Assembly: GCF_002127325.2 (NCBI RefSeq)
Contig: NC_035447.2
Span: 26,861,762 to 26,925,761, forward strand
From: Helianthus annuus
Taxonomy: Eukaryota > Streptophyta > Magnoliopsida > Asterales > Asteraceae
Reading direction: 5' to 3'
Length of the DNA: 64,000 nucleotides
In this document: positions 18,795 through 30,105 of the stretch, in pieces
Numbering within the stretch: the first letter of the stretch is position 1
How the letters are laid out: each line of letters opens with the position of its first letter
Translations under genes and position numbers: made by a program
The notes under the pieces: model-generated
The model's input: only the letters and a program-made list of their open reading frames with translations
Databases searched by the model: none
What the model was told of the DNA's origin: nothing

Positions 18795-19676
18795 TCAAAT
18801 CTTTCGACAACCGGTTTCCAATTTTTTGTGTCCTATATTGGCGCCCACCGGTAAACCAAGGTATGTAAATGTTAGTGAACCCGTAGTACAGTGCAGGATT
18901 GATGCCATATTTCCAATCTCGAAGAATGAGACTTCAACCCCATAAAGATGACTTTTGTTATAATTAACTTTGAGGCCGGAGGATAAGTGGAAACATTCCA
19001 GGATTCTAGCAAGGTTTTTGAAGTTTGATTCGGACCACACGCCAACGAATAAGACAGCGTCTGCATACAATAGATGTGATATTGTTGGTCCGTCGTTTGG
19101 CATTTGTATCCTCTTGAAAATTCCGTTTGTCATGGCACAACTGGAGGCCACATGTAATGCTTCCATGGCAAGTATGAATAATAATAGAGAAAGAGGGTCA
19201 CCTTGCCTAACCCATTTTTGTACGTTGAATTCAAATGTGGGTGATTCGTTCACCAATACAGATGTTCTAGACGAAGATAGGATACCCATGACCCATTTCC
19301 TCCAAAGGGCGGGGAAACCCATTTGAGCGAGTACAGAGTCTAGAAATTCCCAATTAAGGGAGTCGAACGCCTTCTTAAAATCAACCTTGAAGAGAAGCAT
19401 TTTCTTTTTACATTTTTTCCCCATGCTACCAATTCATTTATTATTAATAAGTGGCCCTTCAAGTATACTTCTCCCTTCGATATATGTCGTTTGTGTATCG
19501 CTGACTAAGGATCCGATAACACGTTTCAACCGGTTTGCTAGGATTTTGGAGATCACTTTCGAGATGCACCCGAGTAAACTGATAGGGCGAAAATCTTTAA
19601 TGTTTTGTGGTCCATCGGATTTTGGCACGAGTGTTATGAAGCTTGAATTACATCCCCTATTAAGTTTCCCATGTAC
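18795..19676 (-). pseudogene. LINE reverse transcriptase, active-site Asp changed
   Basis: One reading frame with an in-frame TGA at 19434-19436 and a TAA at 19677-19679. Motifs: DFRPISLLGCISKVISKIL, FKVDFKKAFDSLNWEFLD (first catalytic Asp), RQGDPLSLLLFILAMEAL, and YADAVLF where the family has YADD. The second Asp of the box is Ala (GCT for GAT, about 19058). RT would be inactive even if the stops were absent. Confidence 0.87.
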
Positions 19677-19679
19677 TTA

Positions 19680-20428
19680 GAAATAGTCAAGGAGAACAAT
19701 GAAATCTGTCTCAAGAGTTTCCCAGAATTGTTTTAAAAATCCGAAGGTGAGATCATCGGGTCCTGGTGCCTTGTCACCGCCACATTCCCATACGGCTTCT
19801 TTGATTTCTTCTTTAGAAAATCGTTTCACCAATTTCGAGGCTTGAGGTGGAGAGAGTGTTTTAAAATAATCTTTTATGTTTGCCTTTAGTTCTACGGGTT
19901 GCGAAACCCATATCCCATCGAAGAGGAGGCCATTTATTATGTTGTATTTCTGGTGTCCTTTAACAATCCCGTGGAAGAAAGATGAGTTCTCATCCCCGTC
20001 TTCAATCCATTTCACCTTCGCACGTTGCTTGAGGTCCTCTAGATTGTGTCCCTCAATTTCACCAATACATTTGATCCACGTATCCCTGTTGTGAATCTCC
20101 ACATCCACAAAGGAGTTGTTTTTAGCTTTCCAATCCAGGCTTCCACCTTTTCTAGGAGGTCCGTTAGAACTTCCCGATTCTCGTTTTTTATCTTCCGGGG
20201 CCATGGTTTGATGGCCATTTTGATGGCTTTCAAACGTGCGGCTAACAGTTTGTTCGGAGGGCCAAAAGGCATAACATTTCTGCATCTATCCATAACGATT
20301 TTCTCAAGACCCTCCACTTTTAACCATGAGTTGAAGAACCAAAAAGGAGGAGCTCCAAATTTAACCTCTGAGCAAGTTAAAAGTAATGGGCGATGATCAG
20401 AACGATACCTGGGTAAACTTGTAATCAA
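19680..20428 (-). pseudogene. LINE endonuclease C-terminus and linker
   Basis: SDHRPLLL near 20395 is the C-terminal catalytic motif of the APE-type endonuclease. A frameshift near 20110-20150 moves the reading to the frame with WIEDGDENSSFFHG, the conserved linker before RT. The rest of the endonuclease is missing through 5' truncation. Confidence 0.83.
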
Positions 20429-20435
20429 CAGATAA

Positions 20436-20897
20436 CCTTTATACTTGAATTAAATGTAGTTTGACGTAATGAAAAATTCACCATTTCACATATATTGGAA
20501 CTACAAAACGATGCATAATTTTGTTGTGTCAAGGTCTTTCTTGTCAAACTCTCTCTTTAAACTATTATCTTAGCAAAACATCTTTCAATTAAGGTTACTA
20601 AACAACTCAAATTGGCAAGTCAATCCCAAAGATGTTACACGTAAACGGGAAAGAACACGGCACAAGTATTTGTGAATTGACACGAATACATCCTTTTCAA
20701 CACGAAATATATATTTGATTTTTTACATATTATTACTTTATAACATTAGATTTACACATTATTCTTATTATTTTTTTTTGTTTTTTGAAGTAATTGTGTT
20801 AGCTTAACCTGTGCCAATATATTTTTAAACCTTGGTAAAAAAACCAAAATGATATTTTTCATTTTTAAATAAAGCACATTTTTAATAAATGAATAAG

Positions 20898-20899
<2 letters not shown>
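20436..20899. other. Intergenic, very AT-rich
   Basis: No ORF, TIR or RNA gene seen. Confidence 0.5.
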
Positions 20900-20941
<42 letters not shown>

Positions 20942-20952
20942 ATATGTGTGTG
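20900..20952. repeat. (TA)n/(TG)n microsatellite
   Basis: About 15 TA units followed by TATG and TG steps, directly at the left end of MITE-A copy 1. Confidence 0.9.
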
Positions 20953-21441
20953 TAGGGACTATTTGAGAAAAAAAAAAGTAAAGTGAGAACAAAAAGAATA
21001 AAGAGTATAAATGTAAAACAATAAATATTTTTCTCTCATCTCATTAATTATAATTTTTGACTAAATAATTAGTTATAAACACTATCATCCTATACACCAA
21101 AAGTTTTGACTACACACATCGAAATTTATATTAAACATGACGAAATTTATCATACATTTTATCTTACACACCTCGTAATTTATCTTACATCGTACATACC
21201 TCGTAATTTATCCTACACTCTAAATTATTTTTTTCTAAATATATATTTTGAAAATAAGTTACAAATTTAATATAGTTAGTTATTAAAGAATAAGAGTACA
21301 AATTAATGATCTATATAAGTTTACAAATATGCTCTTACAGTAATACTAAATACAAATATTAAATGAACCAAAACGAAGCGTTCTTATTGGTTGATTTTTT
21401 TCTTTTTGCAAAGAATTTCTTCTCATTTAAACTCTCCACTA
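20953..21441 (-). mobile_element. MITE-A copy 1
   Basis: Foldback-type element with ends AGGGACTATTTGAGAA and, inverted, AGTGGAGAGTTTAAATGAGA. Its reverse complement matches MITE-A copy 2 (42075-42620) along its length, for example CAACCAATAAGAA.GCTTC and the block of TGTAGGATAAATT-like repeats (here inverted at 21090-21220). Non-coding. It lies between TA tracts. Confidence 0.75.
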
Positions 21442-21453
21442 AAACTATATATA

Positions 21454-21830
21454 TAGGGAAATCATAGATAGAAAACACTTTTAGTTGAGAAAACCCAGAA
21501 AACTCTAAGCTACCCACATTTTTTTTGAAAAAAATTACACATGTAATATACATGTTTTTAAGGGTTTTGAGTAAAAAAAAAATCAAAAAAGTGCCGACTA
21601 GATTTTTTTTTAAAAAAACTAAACAAGTTTTTGTGTAACATATATTACATTCATGTGCAACATATGTTACAGTCGCGTTGCGAAAAAATTGTTTATTTTT
21701 AAAAAAAAATATCCACTCGGCGCTTTTTAATATTTTTTGCTCAAAACTCTTAAAAACATGTATATTACATGTGTGATTTTTTTTTCAAAATTAAAAAATG
21801 TCGGGAAGTTAAAGTTTTCCTAATACTTAC
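21454..21830. mobile_element. MITE-B copy 1 (foldback)
   Basis: Two arms in inverted orientation: AGAAAACCCAGAAAACTC on the left and its degenerate inverse on the right, with TACACATGTAATATACATG and TGTATATTACATGTGTGA inside them and a centre with GTAACATATATTACA. Same family as 29304-29710. A TA tract follows. Confidence 0.75.

Positions 21831-21882
<52 letters not shown>
21831..21882. repeat. (TA)n tract between MITE-B and element X
   Basis: About 25 TA units forming the junction of two TIR elements. Confidence 0.92.
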
Positions 21883-21885
<3 letters not shown>

Positions 21886-22424
21886 AGGATCAGGAGAAAA
21901 CGCTCAAAAGTGTGAGAACGGTGAGAACGCATCCTGGCCCAACACGTGTCACGCGACGTAGAGAAGGGCGGAGGGGTTTTTTTCTCTTTTCAATCTTCTT
22001 TTATTTTTCCAACACGGTATAATATTTTCTGGCGTCTAAGTTTTTTTGACGTTAATTGTATTTATTAAACTTTTTGGCGTTGAATTAATTGTTTTGTGTC
22101 ACATAGATAATTTTTTGGCGTTATAGCGCTTTCTGGTCAATTTTTTTGGCGTTTTGTGTTGTTTTGTATAATAATTCACTACGAGTCATTAATATTTTCA
22201 TAAGATTACAATAAGACCAATTTTTTTTGGCATTTAACACATTTTACAAGGTGCTTTGCCAGCACCCGTTCTCCCAGTTTTCATACTACTAGCGTTTTGG
22301 TGTTTGTAGTTTTTGGCGTTTTATATAATAATGTATTTTATTTATAGAGAATTAGATAACAAAACAACATATAACTTGATATCAAAACAATATAAAATGA
22401 AAATAAAAAAATATAAAATGGTAA

Positions 22425-22510
22425 TCTAATTTCTCTTCCGAATCTTCACTGTCATCAGCCTCTATCTTCTTGAATTTGTTTTGGCGTTTTGAACCTTTTT
22501 TGAATACTTT
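22425..22510 (-). pseudogene. Short acidic coding remnant in X, left half
   Basis: The minus strand reads KGSKRQNKFKKIEADDSEDS and continues acidic. It resembles in style the acidic tail at 36843-37014 in the right half. The two halves also share a direct repeat (GGCGCATAGTTTAGG at about 22938 and GGCGCGTAATTTAGG at about 37534), so X may hold two related units. No function assigned. Confidence 0.3.
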
Positions 22511-23065
22511 AGCTAGATGCCAACTTTCCTACATAAACCCCGTCTTTTTCAGAAGAAGCTGCTTAGTGGCATCCTGTGTTTTGGTGTAATATTCTTGTTT
22601 GGTGGCATGTCATTGAAGATCAACTCTTGCTTGATGCTATTTATAATAATGGAGTCCAAAATAGCATTTTACACTTGTGTTGATCCCTTTATTCCATGCC
22701 GATATTTATCAAGAACAAAGCTCACATGATGGCATATCACTGTCATCAGTCTCTTTTTCTTGAATATTTGTCCATCTCATTCAGCAAAATGTTATTGAGA
22801 TAATCCCCTCAGAAGAAGAATCCATTTCAGTGAAAGTTTTGGCATTTTATGGTGAGTGGTTTCTAGAGGATATGGCGTTTGTGTTTTCTGTGTGTGATCA
22901 ATTTCATTGTGTATAGACCCCTCTCTTATAGGAGTTTTTTGGCGCATAGTTTAGGCGGGACTTTTTTATTGTAATAAATGATAGTAATAAAGTAACTGTC
23001 TTTTTAGTTACTGTTTTTGTATTTACTGTGTTGATCAACTTTTATCAGTTTTACAGGTGATAGAC

Positions 23066-24461
23066 TGATCGGAGTGTCGCGCTCCGGTCAAAGATAATAT
23101 TTATAAGCCCAAATTACCCTTAACAATGTGTTAGTGGTAGTAAAGGGTCGAACCACGAAGAGTATGTGGTTTTTGTGTGGATTCGAATGAATTAAAACAG
23201 TTGTCACAATTTATGAAGCTTGCTAAAGTATTTTTGTGTTTTCGTTTAATTGAAAGATGTGGTTTTAAACTAGATGAATTGATGAAAATGATTAACAACT
23301 ACTAATTAACGATTGTAAGAAAATTGGTTACTAGAACAATAATGATAAAAAGGAATCACACTCGGTTTCGGTAATTGTTAACCTAGGATTTCTACAAGTT
23401 TTAGTTTCAACTCAAATGCATTCGATTAACGGATTTAGTGTACCGTGACTTAGGTGCTACTAGCTATCAACGCCCCGAAGAACGGACAAAAAGACACTTT
23501 GTAATCAACACAAGTAAATCCTAACAATGACAACGTACAATTACATATCACCGTTTCGCAAAGTTATAACTTTTAACATCGTTCGACAATTCACGAATTC
23601 GTAACAAATGTAATACTATTGCCAAAAGTTTCAAAAACCAAATACAAATTGTCACTAAGATGAAACAAGAACAAATTGAAACCCTAAGATTAACAACTAC
23701 CTACACCGGGGTAAAACCGAGATGATTAGCCGCTCATGGTTGAAGAAGCTTGATCACCGGATGTTTGGAATGCGGATTGCATCATCTTGAAGCTTGAAGG
23801 ATGGAGGAATGGTGAATGATTAGGTTTTATGGGATGATTGGTGGTGATGAAAATGGTGAATGGATGAAGAATTAGGGTTATGTAGGAATTGGGGATTATC
23901 AAGAATTGATGATGGTGATGATTCTTGATTCGGTTGCTAGAGGTTGTAATAGTTGAATGGTAGATGATAGATGGGTGGTTGTGGCTCCAAGAACAAGATT
24001 CAAACTCCCCAAGATGTGTAACTCCCGGAAATCAATGCCTCATGACCAATAGAATTCGATCCTTAAACCCAAAAACCAAAAATTCACGCCAGCAAAATCT
24101 GATGCCCGTCGCCGACGGGTCCCCAAAAACTCAAGTTGTGCCGACGGGTTAATTGACTGGTTACGGGGGTTTTTGGCTGACGGGGTTATCTAGAGCCCAT
24201 CCGGGACGGCCTCTAGCCCGTCGGCGACGGCCTCTTGAGTATCAACTTCTCATTTTTCAATCCTCGCACCTCCGGTTGATCCGTAGCGCGTCCTGATGCT
24301 CCGGTTTTCGACCCGGTGACTCGTAAATCTCCCGAAAAGCTCCTTAAACTTTATCAAACCTGCAAAACACATATTTGATTAAAAGTAGGCCATTCAAGAT
24401 TAAAACTCATATAAAAACATAAGTTATACGATTACGAGCACCGGTTTTCAACCACGTATCA
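23066..24461 (-). repeat. Athila-B 3' LTR
   Basis: 1396 bp, TGATACGTGG...CTCCGATCA on the minus strand. It has one CCCGTCGCCGACGGG palindrome (24105-24119) where the other LTR has two, and a run of 21-bp units near 24175-24237. Confidence 0.92.
24105..24237. repeat. CCCGTCGCCGACGGG palindrome and 21-bp units in the Athila-B 3' LTR
   Basis: A perfect 15-bp palindrome at 24105-24119, half-sites GCCGACGGG near 24140, and units starting at 24175, 24196 and 24217 (21 bp apart). The last two read CCCATCCGGGACGGCCTCTA and CCCGTCGGCGACGGCCTCTT before a final base. Confidence 0.85.
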
Positions 24462-24462
24462 C

Positions 24463-24500
24463 ATCCCCACACTTGTCTTTTGCTTGTCCTCAAGCAAATC
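24463..24500 (-). other. Athila-B polypurine tract
   Basis: The minus strand reads TTTGCTTGAGGACAAGC, then AAGACAAGTGTGGGGAT, directly before the 3' LTR. Same phrase as in NA1 (6598-6634). Confidence 0.8.
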
Positions 24501-26324
24501 TGTTTGTCACTTTCACATGGGTCGAACAATGAATACACATCCCATCCCCGAGACAAAGGTTAAGGTCTATTGTCATACAAAAGTTCACATTCTTTACAAT
24601 CTACACATATTTAACGGTAAAGTGACAATCACATATAAAAAATGGTTATCCAAGATTAACCCGCCCATAAAACTAACAAGTCATGCATATCCCTCACAAT
24701 GTTCTCTCCACTCGGCTTAACATTTGGCTAATATGTTAATGTATTAGCACTTCAATCAATTAATCGCTCAAAACCGATTAGAACACGTACCCGCATAGGC
24801 TTGCAACTCAATCATTCTCCACCACCGATCACGAATACTAAGCACAAGTCAAAAGGTCTTTGAAGGGTTTTAACGGGGCTAGGCTAAGGGTAGGGAATAG
24901 GATATTTTAAAATGGCTAAGGTGATGAAAATTCGATCTTTATTACAACGCAACTATTCTAAACTCAAGTACACTATAAACGTCAACAACAAGGCAAAGAT
25001 TTTCGCCTTTTATTCAATAATTACTAGCACATCTTTTTGTGTTTTTCTCAATGAGTTTTCATCATTTCATTTTTTTTTTTTTTGCAACTATACAAACTTA
25101 AATTCCTAAAATCGAATTTTCATCACACGGGTCAAAAAAGAAAAGGCTTATGGTTATGGGCTAAGTGGGTTGTCAAACGAAAGGTTTAGGCTCAACATTG
25201 GCTACTAGGGGATAATTTTTGGGTAAGGATATATAAAAATGGTGTAAAAGGAAAAGGTTTACCTAATGCCTTAATCATTCTCGTGCTTGTATTCGGTCTA
25301 TGGTCTCGAACGTATCAAAAGTTGCAAGTTCTACAATACGCGACTAATGGTCCACTCAACAAAGAAACATGTAAATGCAATTCTATGATATAAAAGTGGC
25401 TCAAACCTCACGTATAAGGGTATGATATGTGATATGCATGATATACTAGTTTCTTAGGCGGATTATTCCCAAATAACCACCCGCTAAATACCCGTCATGC
25501 TATTAATTTGAACTTGACCATGACAAAAGACCAAATGGGTTGTGCCATCCCTCATTGACTTGGTTACTTGTGCTTTTAAGATTGCTTTTGAAACAAGACA
25601 TTTTTGAAAAAAAAAATTTGAAATTTTCCCCCATCCCCACACTTGAGGCAAACATTGTCCTCAATGTGTAGTGTTTAAATGCATGGGTAAAAATCGAAAA
25701 TTTTTACTACTCCCCCATCCCCACACTTGAAGTACATATTGTCCTCAATGTGTAAGAACTAGAGTTTTAAAAATGCACAAGGGATGTGACACGACTAACC
25801 TTCCCAACTTTTCACCCCGGAAATTAAAATACACATTACACTCCACTTATTCCTAACTAACAATCAAAGTAAAAAGAAACACATGCACCTGATTTTTATC
25901 GCTTGATGCTCATATCCTTCGTCTCTTCATAAAAATGGTTGTCCCGCGAACATGGTGTACCTACAAATTCTAATCCTTGTGTAGAAGCATGCTTCTCACA
26001 ACCATAAAAATTTGTTAGTTACTTAGTTCTACCCTTTTTACGAACACGTTACCAAACCATGCGTTATTTTACTTCGATTTATGTGGAAAATATTTTACAA
26101 CAACAACAAACCTAACTCACTTTCGTAGGAATCACGGTTGCATTTAGCTTATGCAACAAGCCCTTTTAAACCCCCCCAATAGCTTGGGAGGACGAGAGGT
26201 CTCGTGAGGGTTATATAGGGAACACACCCACAAAGTTCATTTATCTAGGCAAAAATTAAATAAAAACGACAAGAAATAAAAGAACAAAATATACAACAAC
26301 AACAACATAAAATATACCATACCT
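24501..26324 (-). other. Athila-B 3' spacer with PPT-like modules
   Basis: Non-coding, AT-rich. Two copies of a PPT-like phrase (minus strand ATTGAGGACAAT, then AAGTGTGGGGATGGGGG) lie at about 25629-25671 and 25713-25757. They resemble the true PPT at 24463-24500. No gene is supported elsewhere in the spacer. Confidence 0.65.
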
Positions 26325-28221
26325 CTACCGCTGATATCGCTCGTTTGGATCCATTGGCGGGTTGGGTTGGTAAGGATAACCAGTGAGGGCCTCGAACATC
26401 TCCCTATAGTTATCGAGGGGACTTTGCTCCCCTTGAGGCGGTGGTTGGTACGGGATCGGGACAAAGCTAGACCCTACCGCTTCGGGCCAATGCGGAGTCG
26501 GGTCGGATGGGCCTTGTGAGTGAGGAAGGTCGGGGTAATTTGTCCACCCCGAGTGCTCGGCATCTGCGAGGCCAGCTTGGTAGTCTCTTTGGTGCCGCTC
26601 CTGATCATGGAGCACTTTGGTGTTATTAATCGCCATTTGTTGAGAGACGTACAAGGCACTCCAATGGCGTCGGTTCAATTCTCTTTCTTCCTGTTGACGC
26701 GCTGCTTCTGCTTCTTCCCATGCCCGTCTTCGGGCTGCCTCATCCTCTTGCATCTTTGCCAACTGTTCCATGTGTGATCTTTGCATTGCCTGGAACAGTT
26801 CTTGCTCTTCCATAAACTTGTTCATTCTTTCCCTCTGGGCTTCTTGAGCTGCCCAATACTCTTGCATTGAGTATCCATGGGACCCCTCCCAAGTTTCCCT
26901 TCTTCGATTGTACTCCCGTCCTTCACCTATGCAAGCAGAGATATTGTCATATATCTCCTGCTGCCCCCGATCGAAATTTTTGTAGGAGGGCACCCGTCTC
27001 ATGGTCACAAAACCCGCGCGTTAATTTCCCTATGTGGCCGCATGTATCGTTGCCTTGGTCTTTGGGCACCGGAGGGTTCAACTTCCTCCCCTTCATCCCC
27101 CATTTCTTCATCTTCTTCCGATGCTGGTGGTGCTCCAGAAGTACGGATCTCATACTTGTTGCCCAAATCATCGGTCACGACGTACTTGTTTCCCGAGAAC
27201 TTAACTTCTATCTTCCAATTCTTCCTCATGTACGCCATGTTAAATTCCTCCAACGGCTTAGGAACCCATAGTGATTCCGCGGGTAAGCAATTTTGTTGCA
27301 CAATCATGGCGCTAATGAGGCGTGCGTACGGAATAAAACGCCTCTGGGACGACTCCCTAGTAGCCCACGTGTTCATCATCACTATATGTCGCCATGACAA
27401 TGTTGGGGTTCCATAAAGCAAAGCGTGCACCACCCTACAGTCGCTCACTCTAACACCTCCACGATCACCAAACCTCGCTAAGATGTTCTCAACAGAAATC
27501 CCTTGAAGAATCTTTCCCTCAAGCGGCATTTGCTTTCTTTTCATTTCTCCCCCTTTGTTGAACGGTAAAAAACATCTAACAGTTGCTCGGGATCGTCGTT
27601 GTGCATATGATTATCCAAAAAATGCTCGATGGGTGGGTAATCGTATGCTTGTACTCCCAAGGAGTCAAAACGTACGATACAATTTATTGTCTCGAAGGAC
27701 ATTGTCAGGTTCCCTCGAGTAGTCTTTCCCACCAACTTCCACTGCGATGGACGTTCATTCTTGTTCATGAGCCTCAATGTAGATAACCATTCACATACTT
27801 CCGCTAAGTACACCCTGGAAGTATTATCTTCACACCAATCAAGAACACTTTACCAACCTAGACGTTCGAACATTTGCACAATCCCAATCTGACGGAATTC
27901 TTCTACATTCACCACCCGTTCACATATTACCCTTGCTGGAACTGAAGTGTTCACACCGTTCACCATCTTCCACTTCCACAACTTAGCCTCTAATTTCCTG
28001 TCTTGATAACCCGACAACGGTTTGTTCTTCTCGTCATCCCAAATTCTAGCACTTTGGCTATCCCTAAACTTCGCCCACTCCCAATCCTGCCTGTATAATC
28101 TTGCATCGTTCTCCTCTACGGGGCTTAGTTGCTCCCACTTCTTCGGTATTAAACCGAAAGAAGAACCGACCCCTGATGATGATGTTTGGCCTGTAGTCTT
28201 TTGTCTCTTGCCACCCGCCAT
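26325..28221 (-). pseudogene. Athila-B 3' ORF (ATHILA ORF-1-like)
   Basis: Starts at the ATG at 28221 (MAGGKRQKTTGQ). About 120 codons, an in-frame TAG near 27850, open again to 27541 (WLSTLRLMNKNERPSQWKLV), a frameshift into 27544-27005 (WRHIVMMNTWATRESSQRRF, IPYARLISAMI), and another into 27008-26325, a Glu/Gln/Arg-rich coiled coil (EEAEAARQQEERELNRRHW) with a Pro-rich end. The domain resembles the ATHILA ORF-1 family found 3' of integrase in such elements; recognition is by style, not by a search. Its role is unknown, sometimes called env-like by position. No signal peptide or membrane helix is seen. Confidence 0.65.
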
Positions 28222-29099
28222 AACTACAATCACAAACAAGCAAACATCAATGCAAACTCAACTTTCATTAAACTCCCAAACTTTGAACATGAGGTGCGAT
28301 GTTGAAACTTTTTAATTAACAAGTGAAAGTAAAATCTCATTTTTAAACTTTAAAAGTCGCAAATTTTATCATGAACTTATTAATTTCCTTGTTAATCTTA
28401 CAACTTCTTATAATTTCAACAATGTATTCAACATCACTTTCATGTTCAATCATGTGCATAACAAGTGTAATTACTTCACTATAGTTACAACATGCTCAAA
28501 TTCCATTCATAACAACTAATCATACTTAAAATCATGCTAGATCAACACACATTGCCAAAACAACCTACTCTTAAACTAAAAAGTTTAAAATTTCGGAAGA
28601 AAAACATTACATATATGATAATCAAGCATAAGATTAAAGAGAATCCATACATTGTGTTGTTGAAACAAGAAAAACTGTGAAAAGATGTAAAGCAAGTAAA
28701 TTGATGAACACCCCGTCAAAAACCCCTAAGTACACGCCCAGAAATCTCGCAAAATAGCAAGAATTGATGAAAACCGTGTTGGGGGTTTTGTTCCTCTTGA
28801 AAAATTACCCAAGATAGACTCAGAAATCAGTTGATTTGGTGAAATATTGTGAGAGTTATGGAGTCTTGATGGTTTTAGGGTTCTTGAGGATCTTGTGAAG
28901 AAGATGAAGAGGAAAGGATGAAGTAGGAGAGAGAGAGAGCAGGGTTTTAGATAGGTTAGATGGTGTGAGATGGTTGTAGGTTAAAACAAGTGAAATAAGT
29001 GGTTAATATGAAGTTTAGATGGTATACGGTAGGGTGAAAAAGTGTTTGGTTTCGAATTTATGGTGTAACAATGAGGCTGGTCCGGCGTGAAAAAGAAGG
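28222..29099 (-). other. Athila-B spacer
   Basis: Non-coding leader of the 3' ORF, AT-rich, with GAGAGAGAGA at about 28930. No gene is supported. Confidence 0.5.
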
Positions 29100-29232
29100 C
29101 CCGTCGCCGACGGCAGTGAGCCCGTCGCCGACGGGTTGTGGAAAAAACTTCTGGGCCGACGGGTTAGTTAACTGGATACGGGAAATGAGTGCCGACGGGT
29201 GAAATGCAGACCCCGTCCGGGTCGCCGACGGG
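29100..29232. repeat. Internal CCCGTCGCCGACGGG palindromes of Athila-B
   Basis: Palindrome starts at 29100 and 29121 (21 bp apart), half-sites GCCGACGGG at 29155 and 29191, and CCCGTCCGGG starting at 29212 (21 bp after 29191), merged with GTCGCCGACGGG to 29232. This is the same word set as in the LTR but inside the element, upstream of the 3' ORF on the minus strand. Confidence 0.85.
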
Positions 29233-29243
29233 TCATGGTTTTC

Positions 29244-29247
<4 letters not shown>

Positions 29248-29303
<56 letters not shown>
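29248..29303. repeat. (TA)n tract
   Basis: About 27 TA units at the left border of MITE-B copy 2. Confidence 0.93.
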
Positions 29304-29306
<3 letters not shown>

Positions 29307-29707
29307 GTAAGTATCTATAGAAAACCCACTTTAATTTAGAAAACCCGGGAAACTCAAAGCTCCCAATGTTTTTTTCTTTTGAAAAAATTTACACATGTTA
29401 TATACATGTTTTTAAGGGTTTTGGGTAAAAAAAATCAAAAAAGCGCCGAGTAGTTATTTTTTAAAAAAAGAAACAAGTTTTGGTGTAACACATGTTACAA
29501 ATATGTCAGATGAATGTAACATGTGTTACACCAAAACTTGTTTATTTTTTTTAAAAATATCTACTCGGCGCTTTTTTGATTTTTTTTTGCCCAAAACCCT
29601 TAAAAACATGCATATAACATGTGTAATTTTTTTCAAAACAAAAAAACATCGGGAGCTTTGAGTTTCCCGGGTTTTCTAAATTAAAGTGGGTTTTCTATAC
29701 ATCCTTC

Positions 29708-29710
<3 letters not shown>
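29304..29710. mobile_element. MITE-B copy 2 (near-perfect foldback) inside Athila-B
   Basis: Two arms of about 200 bp: TAGAAAACCCACTTTAATTT and GAAAACCCGGGAAACTC on the left are mirrored by GAGTTTCCCGGGTTTTC and AAATTAAAGTGGGTTTTCTA on the right. Around the centre are GTAACACATGTTAC and GTAACATGTGTTAC. RNA from it would fold into one long hairpin. TA tracts lie on both sides. No coding capacity. Confidence 0.88.

Positions 29711-29769
<59 letters not shown>
29711..29769. repeat. (TA)n tract
   Basis: About 29 TA units at the right border of MITE-B copy 2. Confidence 0.93.
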
Positions 29770-29773
<4 letters not shown>

Positions 29774-30105
29774 ACTATGAGGAAAATTATGACAGTTTAA
29801 TAAAGGGACTATGTACACTAAAAAATCCTAAAAATTAATAAAAATCTTTTTGTGAATTTTTATAAGTTAAAATTTTTAAACATGAACATCGTTAACGACC
29901 CTACCACCCCCCAAAAAATCGTGTATTGTCCTCAATGCACATAAACAAGTCTAGAAACATACCTTGTACCTTCATGACCCATTCGGAATGTCTGGACTTC
30001 ACACAATCAAGAGAGATTAGTAGGAAATGAAAACGATTATCCTCGAAACACACAAACAATTAAAAAAATTGTACATAACTTTACACAAAGTGTCACCGGT
30101 CCTTT
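29770..30105 (-). other. Athila-B spacer after integrase
   Basis: Non-coding. Minus strand ATTGAGGACAATACACG, then TTTTTTGGGGGGTGG at 29904-29940, is another PPT-like module, here just after the integrase frame. Confidence 0.55.

Larger units (their letters stand above)
17328..20435 (-). mobile_element. 5'-truncated L1-type LINE
   Basis: A minus-strand non-LTR retrotransposon ending in a poly(A) tail, seen as the T run at 17328-17354. In order from the 5' side it holds the endonuclease C-terminus, RT, the post-RT region and a zinc-binding zf-RVT domain. The 5' end stops inside the endonuclease domain near 20430, the usual outcome of abortive reverse transcription. Frameshifts and stops show it is dead. 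A target duplication was not found by eye. Confidence 0.88.

Noticed and set aside
26325..28221. 3' ORF of Athila-B as a viral envelope gene
   Set aside because: No signal peptide, membrane helix or fusion-like segment is visible. The only argument is position, so it is described as ATHILA ORF-1-like.
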